Assembly (NCBI RefSeq): GCF_009857475.1
Contig: NZ_WWCJ01000006.1
Coordinates: 186,001 to 250,000 of the forward strand
Direction of reading: 5' to 3'
Length of the DNA stretch: 64,000 bases
From: Pseudoduganella guangdongensis
GTDB lineage: Bacteria > Pseudomonadota > Gammaproteobacteria > Burkholderiales > Burkholderiaceae_D
In this document: piece after piece, positions 7,854-16,611 of the stretch
Numbering within the stretch: position 1 is the stretch's first letter
How the letters are laid out: every line of letters starts with the position of its first letter
Notes under the pieces: model-generated
What the model was told of the DNA's origin: nothing
Database searches by the model: none
Seen by the model: the letters and a program-made list of their open reading frames with translations, nothing else
Made by a program: the position numbers and the translations under genes

Positions 7854-9830
7854 ATGACCAAACGTTTTTTCCTGCCCTCCCCCGTGCGCTGGCTGCTGCC
7901 GGTGGTCCTGGTATTGCTGTTTGTCGCCATCGTCTTCTGGCTGCCCTGGCAGGCGCGCCAGCTGGAAAGCACCGAGCGGCAGGAGCAACTGATCGCCGAT
8001 ACCCTGTGGGTGGAGCAGTCGATCCGCTTCCAGCTCGGGCGCCATGAGGAAGGCCTGCGCAGCCTGGCCAACGATATCGCCGGCGGCCGCCTGGCGCCGG
8101 GCGAGGTGCAGCAGCGCCTGGCGCGCATGCTGAAGAACGGCGCGGAACTCAAAAGCGTGCTGCAGCTGGCGCCCGACGGCCGGGTGCTGGCCGCCAGCGC
8201 CCCCGCCCCGGTGGCGCCCGATTCCCATGTTGCGCTGAGCCAGGCCTCGCTGATGGCGCAGGAGCGGGCGCGCCGCTCGCGCAATCCGATCTACGCCGAG
8301 CCCGAGCCGCGCCTGGCGGCCGGCGGCGCAGCGCCGGCGCTGGAGATGGAGCTGTACTTCCCCGTCTACCGCGGCGAGGAGTGGCTGGGCAGCCTGGTCG
8401 CCACCTTCCAGCTCGGCAGCCTGCTGGATGAAATGGTGCCCTGGTGGTTCGCCCAGGATAACCAGATCAGCCTGCTCGACCGCGACGACAATGTGCTGGC
8501 GCGCCGCACCTCGGCCGGCCCGGGCCACGGCGTCTACACCCACAAGCGCGCGCTCGACCTGCCCGGCGCCACCATCACCCTGATGACCGACAGCGTGAAG
8601 GCCGAGCCCAAGCTGCTGCCCAACCTACTGGTCGGCTCGGTGGTGGCGCTGTCGCTGGCCCTGCTCTGGAGCCTGTTTGCGCTATGGGGCCACATTTCGC
8701 GCCGCCTGGCGGCCGAGGGCGAGCTGCGCCAGCAAATGGCCTTTCGCACGGCGATGGAAAACTCGCTGGTGACCGGCTTGCGCGCGCGCGACCTGGAGGG
8801 CCGCATCACCTACGTCAACCCGGCCTTCTGCCAGATGGTGGGCTACCCGGCGGAAGAGCTGATCGGCCGTCTGCCGCCCATGCCCTACTGGGCGCCGGAC
8901 GTGATGGCCGAATACCAGCAGCGCCTGGCCGGCGTGCTGGCCGGTTCCTTCACGCCGGAGTTCGAAACCCTGTTCCAGCGCCCGGACGGCACCCGCATCC
9001 CGGTGCTGATTTTCGAATCGCCGCTGGTGGATAAGGAAGGGCGCCACACCGGCTATATGGGCTCCATCCTCGACATTTCCGACCGCAAGCGCATGGAGGA
9101 GCTGAACCGCCAGCACCAGGAGAAGCTGCAAGCCAGCGCGCGCCTGGCCACCATGGGCGAAATCGCCTCCATGCTGGCGCACGAGCTGAACCAGCCGCTG
9201 GCAGCCATTTCCAGCTACACCACGGGCGCCCTGAACGTGCTGGCGCGCGGCGGCGACGCGGCCACCCTGAAGCCGGCGCTGGAGCAGGCCGGCGCCCAGG
9301 CCCAGCGCGCCGGCGCCATCATCCGCAGCGTGCACGAATTCGTCAAGAACCGCGAATCGGAGCGGCAGGACGTGGCGCTGCAGTCCATGCTCGACAGCAT
9401 CCACGCCCTGATCGAGCTGCAGGCGCGCCAGCACCAGGTCTCGCTGCAGGTGGAGCTGCCGGCCGCGCTGCCGCAGGTGCGCGCCGACCGCATGCTGATC
9501 GAACAGGTGCTGCTCAACCTGACGCGCAACGCGATCGAAGCCATGGCCGATGTGCCGCCCCTGCAGCGCGTGCTGCGCGTGGTGGCGCATCATGACGCGC
9601 CGGCGGCGCAGGTGGTGGTGCAGGTGATCGACCATGGCCATGGCATCCCGCAGGACGTGGCCGAGCGCCTGTTCTCGCCCTTCTTCTCGACCAAGGCCGA
9701 AGGCATGGGCATGGGCCTGAACATCTGCCGCACCGCGATCGAATTCCACGGCGGCACGCTGAGCCACCGCGGCAATCCGCAAGGCGGTACCATATTCACA
9801 TTCACGCTGCCCGTGGCGGGCGGCGTATAA
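7854..9830 (+). CDS. PAS-domain sensor histidine kinase, DctB/DctS-like
   Basis: This 658-residue inner-membrane kinase starts at the Met of MTKRFFLPSPVRW. A first membrane helix (WLLPVVLVLLFVAIVFWLPW) is followed by a periplasmic sensing domain of about 250 residues and a second helix (LLVGSVVALSLALLWSLFAL). A PAS domain (ENSLVTGLRARDLEGRITYV) precedes the phosphoacceptor segment MLAHELNQPLAAISSY and a HATPase domain with LLNLTRNAIEAM, DHGHGIP and GMGMGLNICR boxes. The arrangement matches kinases that sense dicarboxylates. The response regulator starts 12 bases downstream and dctP is divergent, so it probably controls dctP or a related permease. Confidence 0.88.
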   Translation: MTKRFFLPSPVRWLLPVVLVLLFVAIVFWLPWQARQLESTERQEQLIADTLWVEQSIRFQLGRHEEGLRSLANDIAGGRLAPGEVQQRLARMLKNGAELKSVLQLAPDGRVLAASAPAPVAPDSHVALSQASLMAQERARRSRNPIYAEPEPRLAAGGAAPALEMELYFPVYRGEEWLGSLVATFQLGSLLDEMVPWWFAQDNQISLLDRDDNVLARRTSAGPGHGVYTHKRALDLPGATITLMTDSVKAEPKLLPNLLVGSVVALSLALLWSLFALWGHISRRLAAEGELRQQMAFRTAMENSLVTGLRARDLEGRITYVNPAFCQMVGYPAEELIGRLPPMPYWAPDVMAEYQQRLAGVLAGSFTPEFETLFQRPDGTRIPVLIFESPLVDKEGRHTGYMGSILDISDRKRMEELNRQHQEKLQASARLATMGEIASMLAHELNQPLAAISSYTTGALNVLARGGDAATLKPALEQAGAQAQRAGAIIRSVHEFVKNRESERQDVALQSMLDSIHALIELQARQHQVSLQVELPAALPQVRADRMLIEQVLLNLTRNAIEAMADVPPLQRVLRVVAHHDAPAAQVVVQVIDHGHGIPQDVAERLFSPFFSTKAEGMGMGLNICRTAIEFHGGTLSHRGNPQGGTIFTFTLPVAGGV

Positions 9831-9842
9831 GGGAGACACCCC

Positions 9843-10430
9843 ATGCTACATATCGTTGACGACGAGGCCGTCGTGCGCGACGCCCTGCTCTGGCTGGCGT
9901 CCTCGCGCGGCATCGCCGCCACCGCCTACGACGGCGCCGCCCCCTTCCTCGCCTTCGTGCAGGCCGGCGCGTTCGACACGCAGGGCGACTGCGTACTGCT
10001 CGACGTGCGCATGCCCGATACCAGCGGCATCGCCGTGTTCGACCAGTTGGCGGCGCGCGGGCTGACGGCGCGCCTGCCGGTCATTTTCCTGACCGGCCAC
10101 GGCGACGTGCCGATGGCGGTGGACACCCTCAAGCGCGGCGCCTTCGACTTCTGTGAAAAACCCTTCAACGACAATCAGCTGATGGACCGCGTGCAGGAAG
10201 GCCTGGCCGCCTCGCGCCAGGCCAGCGGCAAGGCGGCGGTGCAGGCGCGCCTGGCCACCCTGTCGACGCGCGAGCGCGAGGTGCTGGACCTGATCCTGGC
10301 CGGCAAGATGAACAAGGTGGTGGCGGACGAGCTGGGCATCTCGATGCGCACGGTGGAAGTGCACCGGGCCCACATCTTCGACAAGATGCAGGTGAAGACC
10401 GCGGTGGAACTGGCGGGCCTGCTGAAATAA
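9843..10430 (+). CDS. FixJ/DctR-type response regulator, LuxR HTH
   Basis: This 195-residue regulator has a receiver domain with acidic pocket Asp6/Asp7 and phosphoacceptor Asp54 (VLLDVRMPDTSG), Thr in FLTGHGDVPMAV and Lys in CEKPF. A C-terminal LuxR/FixJ helix-turn-helix follows (LSTREREVLDLILAGKMNK, then ISMRTVEVHRAHIFDKM). GGGAGACACCCC provides the ribosome binding site. It is the cognate partner of the upstream kinase and likely activates the organic-acid uptake gene divergent to it. Confidence 0.92.
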   Translation: MLHIVDDEAVVRDALLWLASSRGIAATAYDGAAPFLAFVQAGAFDTQGDCVLLDVRMPDTSGIAVFDQLAARGLTARLPVIFLTGHGDVPMAVDTLKRGAFDFCEKPFNDNQLMDRVQEGLAASRQASGKAAVQARLATLSTREREVLDLILAGKMNKVVADELGISMRTVEVHRAHIFDKMQVKTAVELAGLLK

Positions 10431-10466
10431 TTACATAAGCACTTATATATATGCTATTCTGGGTCC

Positions 10467-10922
10467 ATGAAACAAGGACTCGGAACCCAATTACGCCACC
10501 TGATCGAGCTGCTGGACGGCGCGGTGCAGGAAGCCTACGCCGAAGCCGGCCTCGATTACCGCCCGCGCTACACGCCCGTGATGCGCGCGCTGGCCGGCGG
10601 CCAGCCGCACACCGTGAGCCAGATCGCCGCAGCGGCCGGCATCACCCAGCCCGCCGCCACCCAGACCGTGGCGCTGATGATGAAGGAAGGCTGGCTGCTG
10701 GCGCAGGCCAGCCCCAGCGACGCGCGCCAGAAGCTGCTGCTGCTCAGCCCGCAGGGCAAGCGCCTGCTGCCCAAGCTGCAGGCCTGCTGGCGCGCCACCG
10801 CCGCCGCCGCCGATGGGCTGGACGCCGAGCTGCCGCATCCCCTGTCCGATATCCTGGCGCGTGCCATCGCTGCCCTGGAACAGCGCCCTTTTAGCGAACG
10901 AATCCGCCAGGCCAAGGAGTAG
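10467..10922 (+). CDS. MarR-family transcriptional regulator
   Basis: This 151-residue winged-helix protein carries a MarR-type core: HTVSQIAAAAGITQPAATQ as recognition helix-turn-helix and ASPSDARQKLLLLSPQGKR as the wing with its conserved Asp-Arg. The 5' region (10431-10466) is A/T-rich with ATAAGCACTTATATATATGC, a likely promoter and possible autoregulatory operator. The gene ends 4 bases before the CPBP protease start, so the two are an operon, and the regulator probably controls that protease. Confidence 0.85.
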   Translation: MKQGLGTQLRHLIELLDGAVQEAYAEAGLDYRPRYTPVMRALAGGQPHTVSQIAAAAGITQPAATQTVALMMKEGWLLAQASPSDARQKLLLLSPQGKRLLPKLQACWRATAAAADGLDAELPHPLSDILARAIAALEQRPFSERIRQAKE

Positions 10923-10926
10923 AACC

Positions 10927-11763
10927 ATGCAACAGACCATCCCTGCCCTGCCGCGGTTGACGCTGCGCGCGCGCTTCACGCGCCACCCGCTGGTCCGCAT
11001 CGTCGCCGGTATCGCCTGCGTGCTGCTGCCGCTGGTGCTGACCATGGCGCTGGCGCAGAACCTGGTGCCCAAGGAATGGCGCCTGGCCTGGCCCTACCTG
11101 CTGGCAGCCGCCCTGTGCCTGGCTGGTTACCGCTTCTTCGTGCGCCGCTTTGAGCAACGCGCGGCCAGCGAAAGCGCGCTGCAAGGCGCCGCGCCCGACC
11201 TGCTGCGCGGCCTGGGCATCGGCGCCGTCGTTAGCGTGATCGTGGCCGGCGCACTGGGCGCAGTGGGCGCCTTCAGCATTACCGGCAGCACGTCCATCCT
11301 GGCTGCATTCAAACCGCTGCCGGAGCAGGTCATGGTGGCCATCATGGAGGAGTTGCTGTTCCGCGCCGTCCTGTTCCGCCTTACCGAGGAACGCTGGGGC
11401 ACGCGCACTGCGCTGGTGGTGAATGTGCTGCTGTTCGCCCTGGCCCACCTGCCCAACGAGCACGTCACCGCGCTGGCGGTGCTGAATACCGGCGTCGCCG
11501 GCCTGGGTTTCTGCGCCGCCTGGATGCTGACGCGCCGCCTGTGGCTGCCGGTCGGCATGCACTTCGCCTGGAACTATCTGTTCGACGGCGTATTCGGGGT
11601 GCCGGTGTCGGGCCATGCGGCGCGCGGCTGGCTGCAAGTGCAGATGTCCGGCCCGGAGTGGCTGGCCGGCGGCGCCTATGGCGTGGAAGCTTCAGTGGTC
11701 ACCCTGCTGGTATGGTGCGCAGCTGCGGCGTGGGCGCTGCGCCGCGCCACCTGGCGCGCTTAA
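10927..11763 (+). CDS. CPBP-family intramembrane glutamic metalloprotease
   Basis: This 278-residue polytopic membrane protein belongs to the CAAX protease/bacteriocin-processing (Abi) family. Motif 1 is IMEELLFRAV with Glu141, Glu142 and Arg146; His174 lies in FALAHLPNEH and His212 in GMHFAWNYLF. About eight hydrophobic segments are visible. Catalytic residues are intact, so it is probably active, but its substrate is unknown. It follows the MarR regulator by 4 bases. The start is the ATG after GGAGTAGAACC. Confidence 0.85.
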   Translation: MQQTIPALPRLTLRARFTRHPLVRIVAGIACVLLPLVLTMALAQNLVPKEWRLAWPYLLAAALCLAGYRFFVRRFEQRAASESALQGAAPDLLRGLGIGAVVSVIVAGALGAVGAFSITGSTSILAAFKPLPEQVMVAIMEELLFRAVLFRLTEERWGTRTALVVNVLLFALAHLPNEHVTALAVLNTGVAGLGFCAAWMLTRRLWLPVGMHFAWNYLFDGVFGVPVSGHAARGWLQVQMSGPEWLAGGAYGVEASVVTLLVWCAAAAWALRRATWRA

Positions 11764-11779
11764 GGATACACCGGGGCGC

Positions 11780-13201
11780 TCAGGCTCCCATCACAGCCTG
11801 GTTGCGGCCGCCCTGCTTGGCGCGGTACAGCGCCTGGTCGGCGCGCCGCACCCATTGCTCATAGCTCGCCTCGTGCTTGTCGCTGACGGCGATGCCCAGG
11901 CTGATATGGCAGCGGAACACCTGCCCGTCGTGGCAGATCTCGCTGGCCGCCACCCGTTCGCGCAGGCGTTCGGCAAACACGAAAGCGCCCTCGCGCCCCG
12001 TTTCCGGCAGCACCACCAGGAACTCCTCGCCGCCGTAGCGCGCCGCCACGTCCACCTCGCGCATCACCGAGCGGATGCAGGCGGCCAGCGCGCGCAGGGC
12101 CGCGTCGCCGCCCGGATGGCCGTAGCTGTCGTTGACCTGCTTGAAGTGGTCGATATCGAGCAGCACCAGCGAGGACACATGGCCCGAGCGGCGCGCGCGC
12201 TGCCATTCGGCGTCCAGCAGGCGGTCGGCAGCGCGCCGGTTCAGCAGGCCGGTCAGGGCATCGGTGGTGGCCAGGCGTTCCAGGTCGCTGTTCATGCGCC
12301 GCAGCTCGGACAGCAGGCCATCGGTCGAGGCCTGCCAATGCGCGAACAACTGGTAGCCGAAGAAGGCGATGGCCACGATGATGGCGGCAAACACCCAGTA
12401 GAAAATCCACACCGTCTGGCGGAACACGGGCAGCGCCGCCGCCTCGTTCTCGGCCAGGTGGATGGTGACGTAGCCGTAAATCAGCACGCCCGCCGCCACC
12501 GCTGCCAGCATGCGCAGCACCGAATAGCGCGAGCCGCCGCGCCGCTTGCGCATCAGCGCTTCGCGCGCCTCCTGCCAACGCGCCACGCGCGGCCACAGCA
12601 GCGCCGTGGCCGGTCCGCCGATCAGCAGGCATTGCAGGAAAGAGCCGATCCACCAGCCCTGCCAGATCGGCAGGTGCGCGCCCGGCGCCAGGTGGTTGGT
12701 GTAGCTCCAGATCAGCGCCCCGGCCGAACTGAAAATGCTGCCGATGAAACTGAGCTGGGCGAAGAACAGGATGGAGGTCAGGCTGCGCAGGTCGCGCCCG
12801 ACGGCAATGGCGCGGTAGCCCGCCACCATCATGGCAAAGCCGAGCGGGTTGGCGCCGGCGAACAGCAGGGCCCACTGCAAAGGCATGCCGGCATACAGCG
12901 CCAGTGCCAGGGTGGAGCAGTAGGCCGGAACGGCGCCCCACCACCAGCCCAGGGTCAGCGACAGCAGCAGGCACACCGGCAGCGGCGGATACAGGGTGAC
13001 ATAGGCGGTGACGCCGCCGATGTCGAACGGCAGGCCGGACCAGCTCCATTTGACGCTGGCCACGCCGAGCGCCATGCACAGCAGCAGCAACAGCAGCCAG
13101 CCGCCGAAAATGGCGCGCCGCTCGGTTGCGCTGCCGTGGCGCCAGACCTGCCATGGCGACAACTCGCGGTAGCTGCGCACTGCTTCTGCAAATGGAGACA
13201 A
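11780..13201 (-). CDS. Membrane-bound diguanylate cyclase (MASE1-like + GGDEF)
   Basis: This 473-residue protein should make cyclic di-GMP from two GTP. The first ~300 residues form about eight membrane helices of MASE1 type (for example GGWLLLLLLCMALGVASV). The C-terminal GGDEF domain starts TDALTGLLNRRAADRLLDAE and contains DIDHFKQVNDSYGH and the active-site GGEEF. An RxxD inhibitory site (REVD) lies five residues before the GG, so product inhibition is expected. The best available start is TTG at 13201; a GTG seven codons later is possible. It is convergent with the CPBP protease, with 16 bases between. Confidence 0.9.
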   Translation of the reverse strand: MSPFAEAVRSYRELSPWQVWRHGSATERRAIFGGWLLLLLLCMALGVASVKWSWSGLPFDIGGVTAYVTLYPPLPVCLLLSLTLGWWWGAVPAYCSTLALALYAGMPLQWALLFAGANPLGFAMMVAGYRAIAVGRDLRSLTSILFFAQLSFIGSIFSSAGALIWSYTNHLAPGAHLPIWQGWWIGSFLQCLLIGGPATALLWPRVARWQEAREALMRKRRGGSRYSVLRMLAAVAAGVLIYGYVTIHLAENEAAALPVFRQTVWIFYWVFAAIIVAIAFFGYQLFAHWQASTDGLLSELRRMNSDLERLATTDALTGLLNRRAADRLLDAEWQRARRSGHVSSLVLLDIDHFKQVNDSYGHPGGDAALRALAACIRSVMREVDVAARYGGEEFLVVLPETGREGAFVFAERLRERVAASEICHDGQVFRCHISLGIAVSDKHEASYEQWVRRADQALYRAKQGGRNQAVMGA

Positions 13202-13252
13202 TTCAAGACTCGGACGTTGAACCAGGAACGCCCATTATGCCCGAGCTGCAGG

Positions 13253-14374
13253 CTAGCGGTGCTGGCCGAGGGCCCACGCCACATGCTCGCGCACCAGCGG
13301 CGAAGGATGCGCGAGGCGCGCCTGCAACGCCGCCAGGATGGCGGCATCGCCCTTGGCGCCCATACCGGCAGCGTTGCCCAGGCCGACGGCCAGGTTGCGC
13401 AGCCAGCGTTCGTGGCCGATGCGGCGGATCGGGCTGCCCTCCATGCGGCGGTTGAATTCCTCCTCGCTCCAGGCGAACAGCTCGATCATGCCGGCGCTGC
13501 CCAGGGCGTGGCGCTCGTCGAAGTCGGGCAGCGTGGCGCGCTGGGCGAACTTGTTCCAGGGGCAGGCGGTCTGGCAGTCGTCGCAGCCGTAGACGCGGTT
13601 GCCCAGCAAGGGCCGCAGGTCTTCCGGGATGGCGCCTTTCAGCTCGATGGTCAGGTAGGAGATGCAGCGGCGCGCATCGAGCTTGCCGGGGGCGAGGATG
13701 GCCTGGGTCGGGCACACATCGATGCAGGCGCTGCACTGGCCGCAGTGGGCGCCGGTTGGCTCGTCCACCGGCAGCGGCAGGTCGACCAGGATCTCGCCCA
13801 TGAAGAACATGGAGCCGGCGCTGCGGTTGATCAGCAAAGTGTGCTTGCCGCGCCAGCCCAGACCCGATTTTTCCGCCAGCGGCAGCTCCATCACCGGCGC
13901 CGAATCGGTGAACACACGGTAGCCGAATTCGCCCACGGCGGCGCTGACCTTGTCGGCCAGCTGCTGCAGGCGCGCGCGCAGCACCTTGTGGTAGTCGCGG
14001 CCACGGGCGTAGACGGAGATCACGGCCTGCGTGGGGTCGGACAGGCGCGCCGTCTCGCGCTCGCGCCAGTGCTCGTCGGCGGCGCCGGGCAGGTAGTTCA
14101 TGCGCGCGGTGATGGCGCGCACGGTGCCGGGCACCAGCTCGGCCGGGCGGGCGCGCTTCATGCCGTGGCTTGCCATATAGTCCATGTCGCCGTGCATGCC
14201 GGCGTCCAGCCAGGCTTGCAGGCCCGCTTCATTGGCGGACAAGTCGATGTCGGCGATGCGCACTTCCGCAAAGCCGAGCTCCCGCCCCCACGCCTTGATG
14301 CGGCTGGCTAATTCGTCTAAATTGGCTTGAGGAAGGGACACGGCCTTACAATGCGGGAAACTCCAAACCACCAT
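13253..14374 (-). CDS. queG: Epoxyqueuosine reductase QueG
   Basis: This protein of up to 373 residues reduces epoxyqueuosine to queuosine, the last step of wobble-base modification in tRNAs for Asp, Asn, His and Tyr. The cobalamin-binding N-terminal part is followed by two [4Fe-4S] motifs, CGQCSACIDVCP and the cluster in CDDCQTACPW, and by a C-terminal HEAT-like region (LAHPSPLVREHVAWALGQH). The assigned ATG is only 12 bases from the divergent ATG at 14387, so a start a few codons downstream, such as the GTG near 14341, is quite possible. Confidence 0.93.
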   Translation of the reverse strand: MVVWSFPHCKAVSLPQANLDELASRIKAWGRELGFAEVRIADIDLSANEAGLQAWLDAGMHGDMDYMASHGMKRARPAELVPGTVRAITARMNYLPGAADEHWRERETARLSDPTQAVISVYARGRDYHKVLRARLQQLADKVSAAVGEFGYRVFTDSAPVMELPLAEKSGLGWRGKHTLLINRSAGSMFFMGEILVDLPLPVDEPTGAHCGQCSACIDVCPTQAILAPGKLDARRCISYLTIELKGAIPEDLRPLLGNRVYGCDDCQTACPWNKFAQRATLPDFDERHALGSAGMIELFAWSEEEFNRRMEGSPIRRIGHERWLRNLAVGLGNAAGMGAKGDAAILAALQARLAHPSPLVREHVAWALGQHR

Positions 14375-14386
14375 TTTAGCCTTCTA

Positions 14387-14608
14387 ATGAAGAAATTGAC
14401 ATGCGCCGCGCTGTTGCTGGCCGCCGCCGCGGGCCAGGCGGCGCCGCTGCCGGCGCAAAGCAGAACGCACAGCGATGGCCGCACGGAGCTGGACCCGGTC
14501 GATCCAAAGGCGGTCAGCGAAGAACAGCGCGTGGCGCTGGGCGTGCCGCGCCTGCAGGATGAAATGGCGCGTATCGCCGCACAAAACAAGAACCTACAAG
14601 CGAAATAG
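14387..14608 (+). CDS. Small exported protein, function unknown
   Basis: This 73-residue protein starts MKKLTCAALLLAAAAGQA, a typical Sec signal peptide, followed by a short polar mature part with PLPAQSRTHSDGRTELD and a helical end (PRLQDEMARIAAQNKNLQAK). The start is chosen by the signal peptide. It ends 3 bases before tsaE on the same strand and is likely cotranscribed. No recognised domain. Confidence 0.65.
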   Translation: MKKLTCAALLLAAAAGQAAPLPAQSRTHSDGRTELDPVDPKAVSEEQRVALGVPRLQDEMARIAAQNKNLQAK

Positions 14609-14611
14609 AGA

Positions 14612-15097
14612 ATGCAGCACTTTAAAACCCACCTCCACGACGAAGCCGGCACCGCCGCCCTGGGCGCGGCGCTGTCGCGCGCCCTGCTGCCCGGCATGGC
14701 GATCTACCTGCACGGCGATCTGGGCGCCGGCAAGACCGCCCTCACGCGCGCCCTGCTGCACGCGGCCGGCCACGTGGGTCCGGTGAAAAGCCCGACCTAC
14801 ACCTTGTCCGAACCCTATCGCGTGAACATCGACGGCAAGCCCGCCAGCGTGGTGCACTTCGACCTGTACCGCATGGGCAGCCCGGAGGAGTTCCTCGACG
14901 CCGGCTTCCGCGAGGATTTCAACGGCGAGAACGTGTGCATCGTCGAATGGCCGGAAAAAGCCGACGGCGTGTTGCCGCCGCCGGATCTTCATGTTTACCT
15001 CTCTGTAGCCGGGGCGGGACGTGATGTAGAATTGCAGCCGTCTTCTGCCCTTGGTACGTCATGCCTGCAACGCCTCCAATTCGCCCCAAACATGTAA
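14612..15097 (+). CDS. tsaE: tRNA threonylcarbamoyladenosine biosynthesis ATPase TsaE
   Basis: This 161-residue P-loop protein supports TsaB/TsaD in making t6A37 in ANN-decoding tRNAs. It shows Walker A GDLGAGKT at residues 35-42, the family segment VKSPTYTLSEPY, HFDLYRMGSPEEFLDAGF and the CIVEWPEKA motif. Length is normal for the family. Its 3' end overlaps the amidase gene by 37 bases in another frame, the tsaE-amiC order common in proteobacteria. Confidence 0.93.
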   Translation: MQHFKTHLHDEAGTAALGAALSRALLPGMAIYLHGDLGAGKTALTRALLHAAGHVGPVKSPTYTLSEPYRVNIDGKPASVVHFDLYRMGSPEEFLDAGFREDFNGENVCIVEWPEKADGVLPPPDLHVYLSVAGAGRDVELQPSSALGTSCLQRLQFAPNM

Positions 15098-16602
15098 GCC
15101 GTCGTACGGTGCTCAAGGCCGGCGGCACGCTTCTGCTGTCGGTGTTCGCGCCGAGCGCCGCGCAGGCCGCGCAAATCCTTGCCGTGCGCGTCTGGCCGGC
15201 GGAGGACTACACGCGCGTCACGCTGGAAAACGATACCGACCTGAAGACCACGCACTTCATGGTCAAGGACCCGACGCGCCTGGTGGTCGATATCGAGGGC
15301 CTGGAACTGAACCCCACGCTGAAAAGCCTGGTCGCCAAAATCCAGTCCAACGACCCGTACATCAAGCAAGTGCGCGTCGGCCAGAACCGCCCGAACGTGG
15401 TGCGGCTGGTGTTCGACCTGAAGGAGGAAGTCAAACCGCAGGTCTTCACCCTGGAGCCTGTAGGCACCTATAAGCACCGCCTGATTTTCGACCTGTATCC
15501 GGTGAAAGCAGTCGACCCGATCGCCGCCCTGATCGAAAAAGGCGAATGGTCGCAGGACGACAAGGAGCCCGCCGCGCCGCAGCCCGGCCAGCCCGCCATC
15601 GCCGGCCGCCAGGCGGCCCAGGCCGGCCAGCCCAACGCCGCCGCGCCAGGCAGCGCCCCCAGCCAGCCCGTACGCGACGGCGCGTCCACCCCGCCAGGCA
15701 ACCAAAGCCAGCCCGCCATCGCCGGCCAGCCCAGCGCACCGGGACAGCCTGCCGCCGCCACGCCAGGCACCGTCGCGCCAGGCACCGCGCCATCGCAATC
15801 GCCCGCCATCGCCGGCAAGCCCGCCCCTGCCGAGCAGGACCCGCCGCCGGCAAGCCACAAGCCAGCGCACAAGAACGCGCCGGACAAGATGGTGCGCATG
15901 CTCACCATCGCCCTCGACCCCGGCCACGGCGGCGAAGACCCCGGCGCCATCGGCGCGCGCGGCAGCCGCGAAAAGGACATCGTGCTGGCCATCGCCAAGC
16001 GTCTGAAAGACAAACTCGAAGACCACCCGAACATGCGCGTCATGCTGACCCGCGACGGCGACTACTTCGTCCCGCTCGGCAAGCGCGTGGAAAAAGCCCG
16101 CAAGGTCGACGCCGACCTGTTCATCTCGATCCACGCCGACGCCTTCGTCAAGCCAAGCGCGCGCGGCTCCTCCGTCTTCGTGCTGTCGGAAAAAGGCGCC
16201 ACCTCCAGCGCCGCGCGCTGGCTGGCCGACAAGGAAAACCAGGCCGACCTGATCGGCGGCGCCAACTCCAAAGGCCACGACCCGCAGCTGGCCAGCGTGC
16301 TGTTCGACCTTTCCACCACGGCCCAGATCAACGACAGCATGAAGGTCGGCAAAGCCGTGCTGGGCGAGATCGGCGGCATCAATAAGCTGCACAAAGGCTC
16401 GGTCGAGCAAGCCGGCTTCGCCGTGCTGAAAGCGCCCGACATCCCGTCGATCCTGATCGAGACCGCCTTCATCTCCAACCCGGAAGAGGAAGCGCGCCTG
16501 AACGACAACGAATACCAGGACAAGATCGCCGAAGCCATCGTCAAAGGCATCCGGCGCTACTTTGCCAAAAACCCGCCGCTCGCCAAGAACCGGCTCACTT
16601 AA
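15061..16602 (+). CDS. amiC: N-acetylmuramoyl-L-alanine amidase, AmiC type, Tat-exported
   Basis: This 513-residue periplasmic hydrolase cuts the amide bond between MurNAc and the stem peptide, mainly for daughter-cell separation. A twin-arginine signal (VSRRTVLKAGGTLLLSVFA) is followed by an AMIN domain (about 40-165), a Pro/Ala/Gly-rich linker with three PAIAG repeats (about 175-280) and an Amidase_3 zinc domain. Zinc and catalytic residues are His289 (DPGHGGEDPGA), Glu304 (SREKD), His358 (ISIHADAF) and Glu467 (LIETAFISN). It overlaps the end of tsaE and is 9 bases from the next gene. Confidence 0.92.
   Translation: MPATPPIRPKHVSRRTVLKAGGTLLLSVFAPSAAQAAQILAVRVWPAEDYTRVTLENDTDLKTTHFMVKDPTRLVVDIEGLELNPTLKSLVAKIQSNDPYIKQVRVGQNRPNVVRLVFDLKEEVKPQVFTLEPVGTYKHRLIFDLYPVKAVDPIAALIEKGEWSQDDKEPAAPQPGQPAIAGRQAAQAGQPNAAAPGSAPSQPVRDGASTPPGNQSQPAIAGQPSAPGQPAAATPGTVAPGTAPSQSPAIAGKPAPAEQDPPPASHKPAHKNAPDKMVRMLTIALDPGHGGEDPGAIGARGSREKDIVLAIAKRLKDKLEDHPNMRVMLTRDGDYFVPLGKRVEKARKVDADLFISIHADAFVKPSARGSSVFVLSEKGATSSAARWLADKENQADLIGGANSKGHDPQLASVLFDLSTTAQINDSMKVGKAVLGEIGGINKLHKGSVEQAGFAVLKAPDIPSILIETAFISNPEEEARLNDNEYQDKIAEAIVKGIRRYFAKNPPLAKNRLT
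15588..15830 (+). repeat. Imperfect ~120-base coding repeat in the amidase linker
   Basis: GCCAGCCCGCCATCGCCGGC occurs at 15588 and again exactly 120 bases later at 15708, and a shortened variant (CGCCCGCCATCGCCGGCAAG) lies near 15800. This matches an imperfect 40-residue repeat of Pro/Ala/Gly/Gln linker in the amidase, which is prone to length change. Confidence 0.6.
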
Positions 16603-16611
16603 GGAACGCGC

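Noticed and set aside
11615..14311. 898-codon plus-strand open frame opposite the diguanylate cyclase and queG
   Set aside because: Shadow of two real minus-strand genes in high-GC DNA; the protein has no domain.
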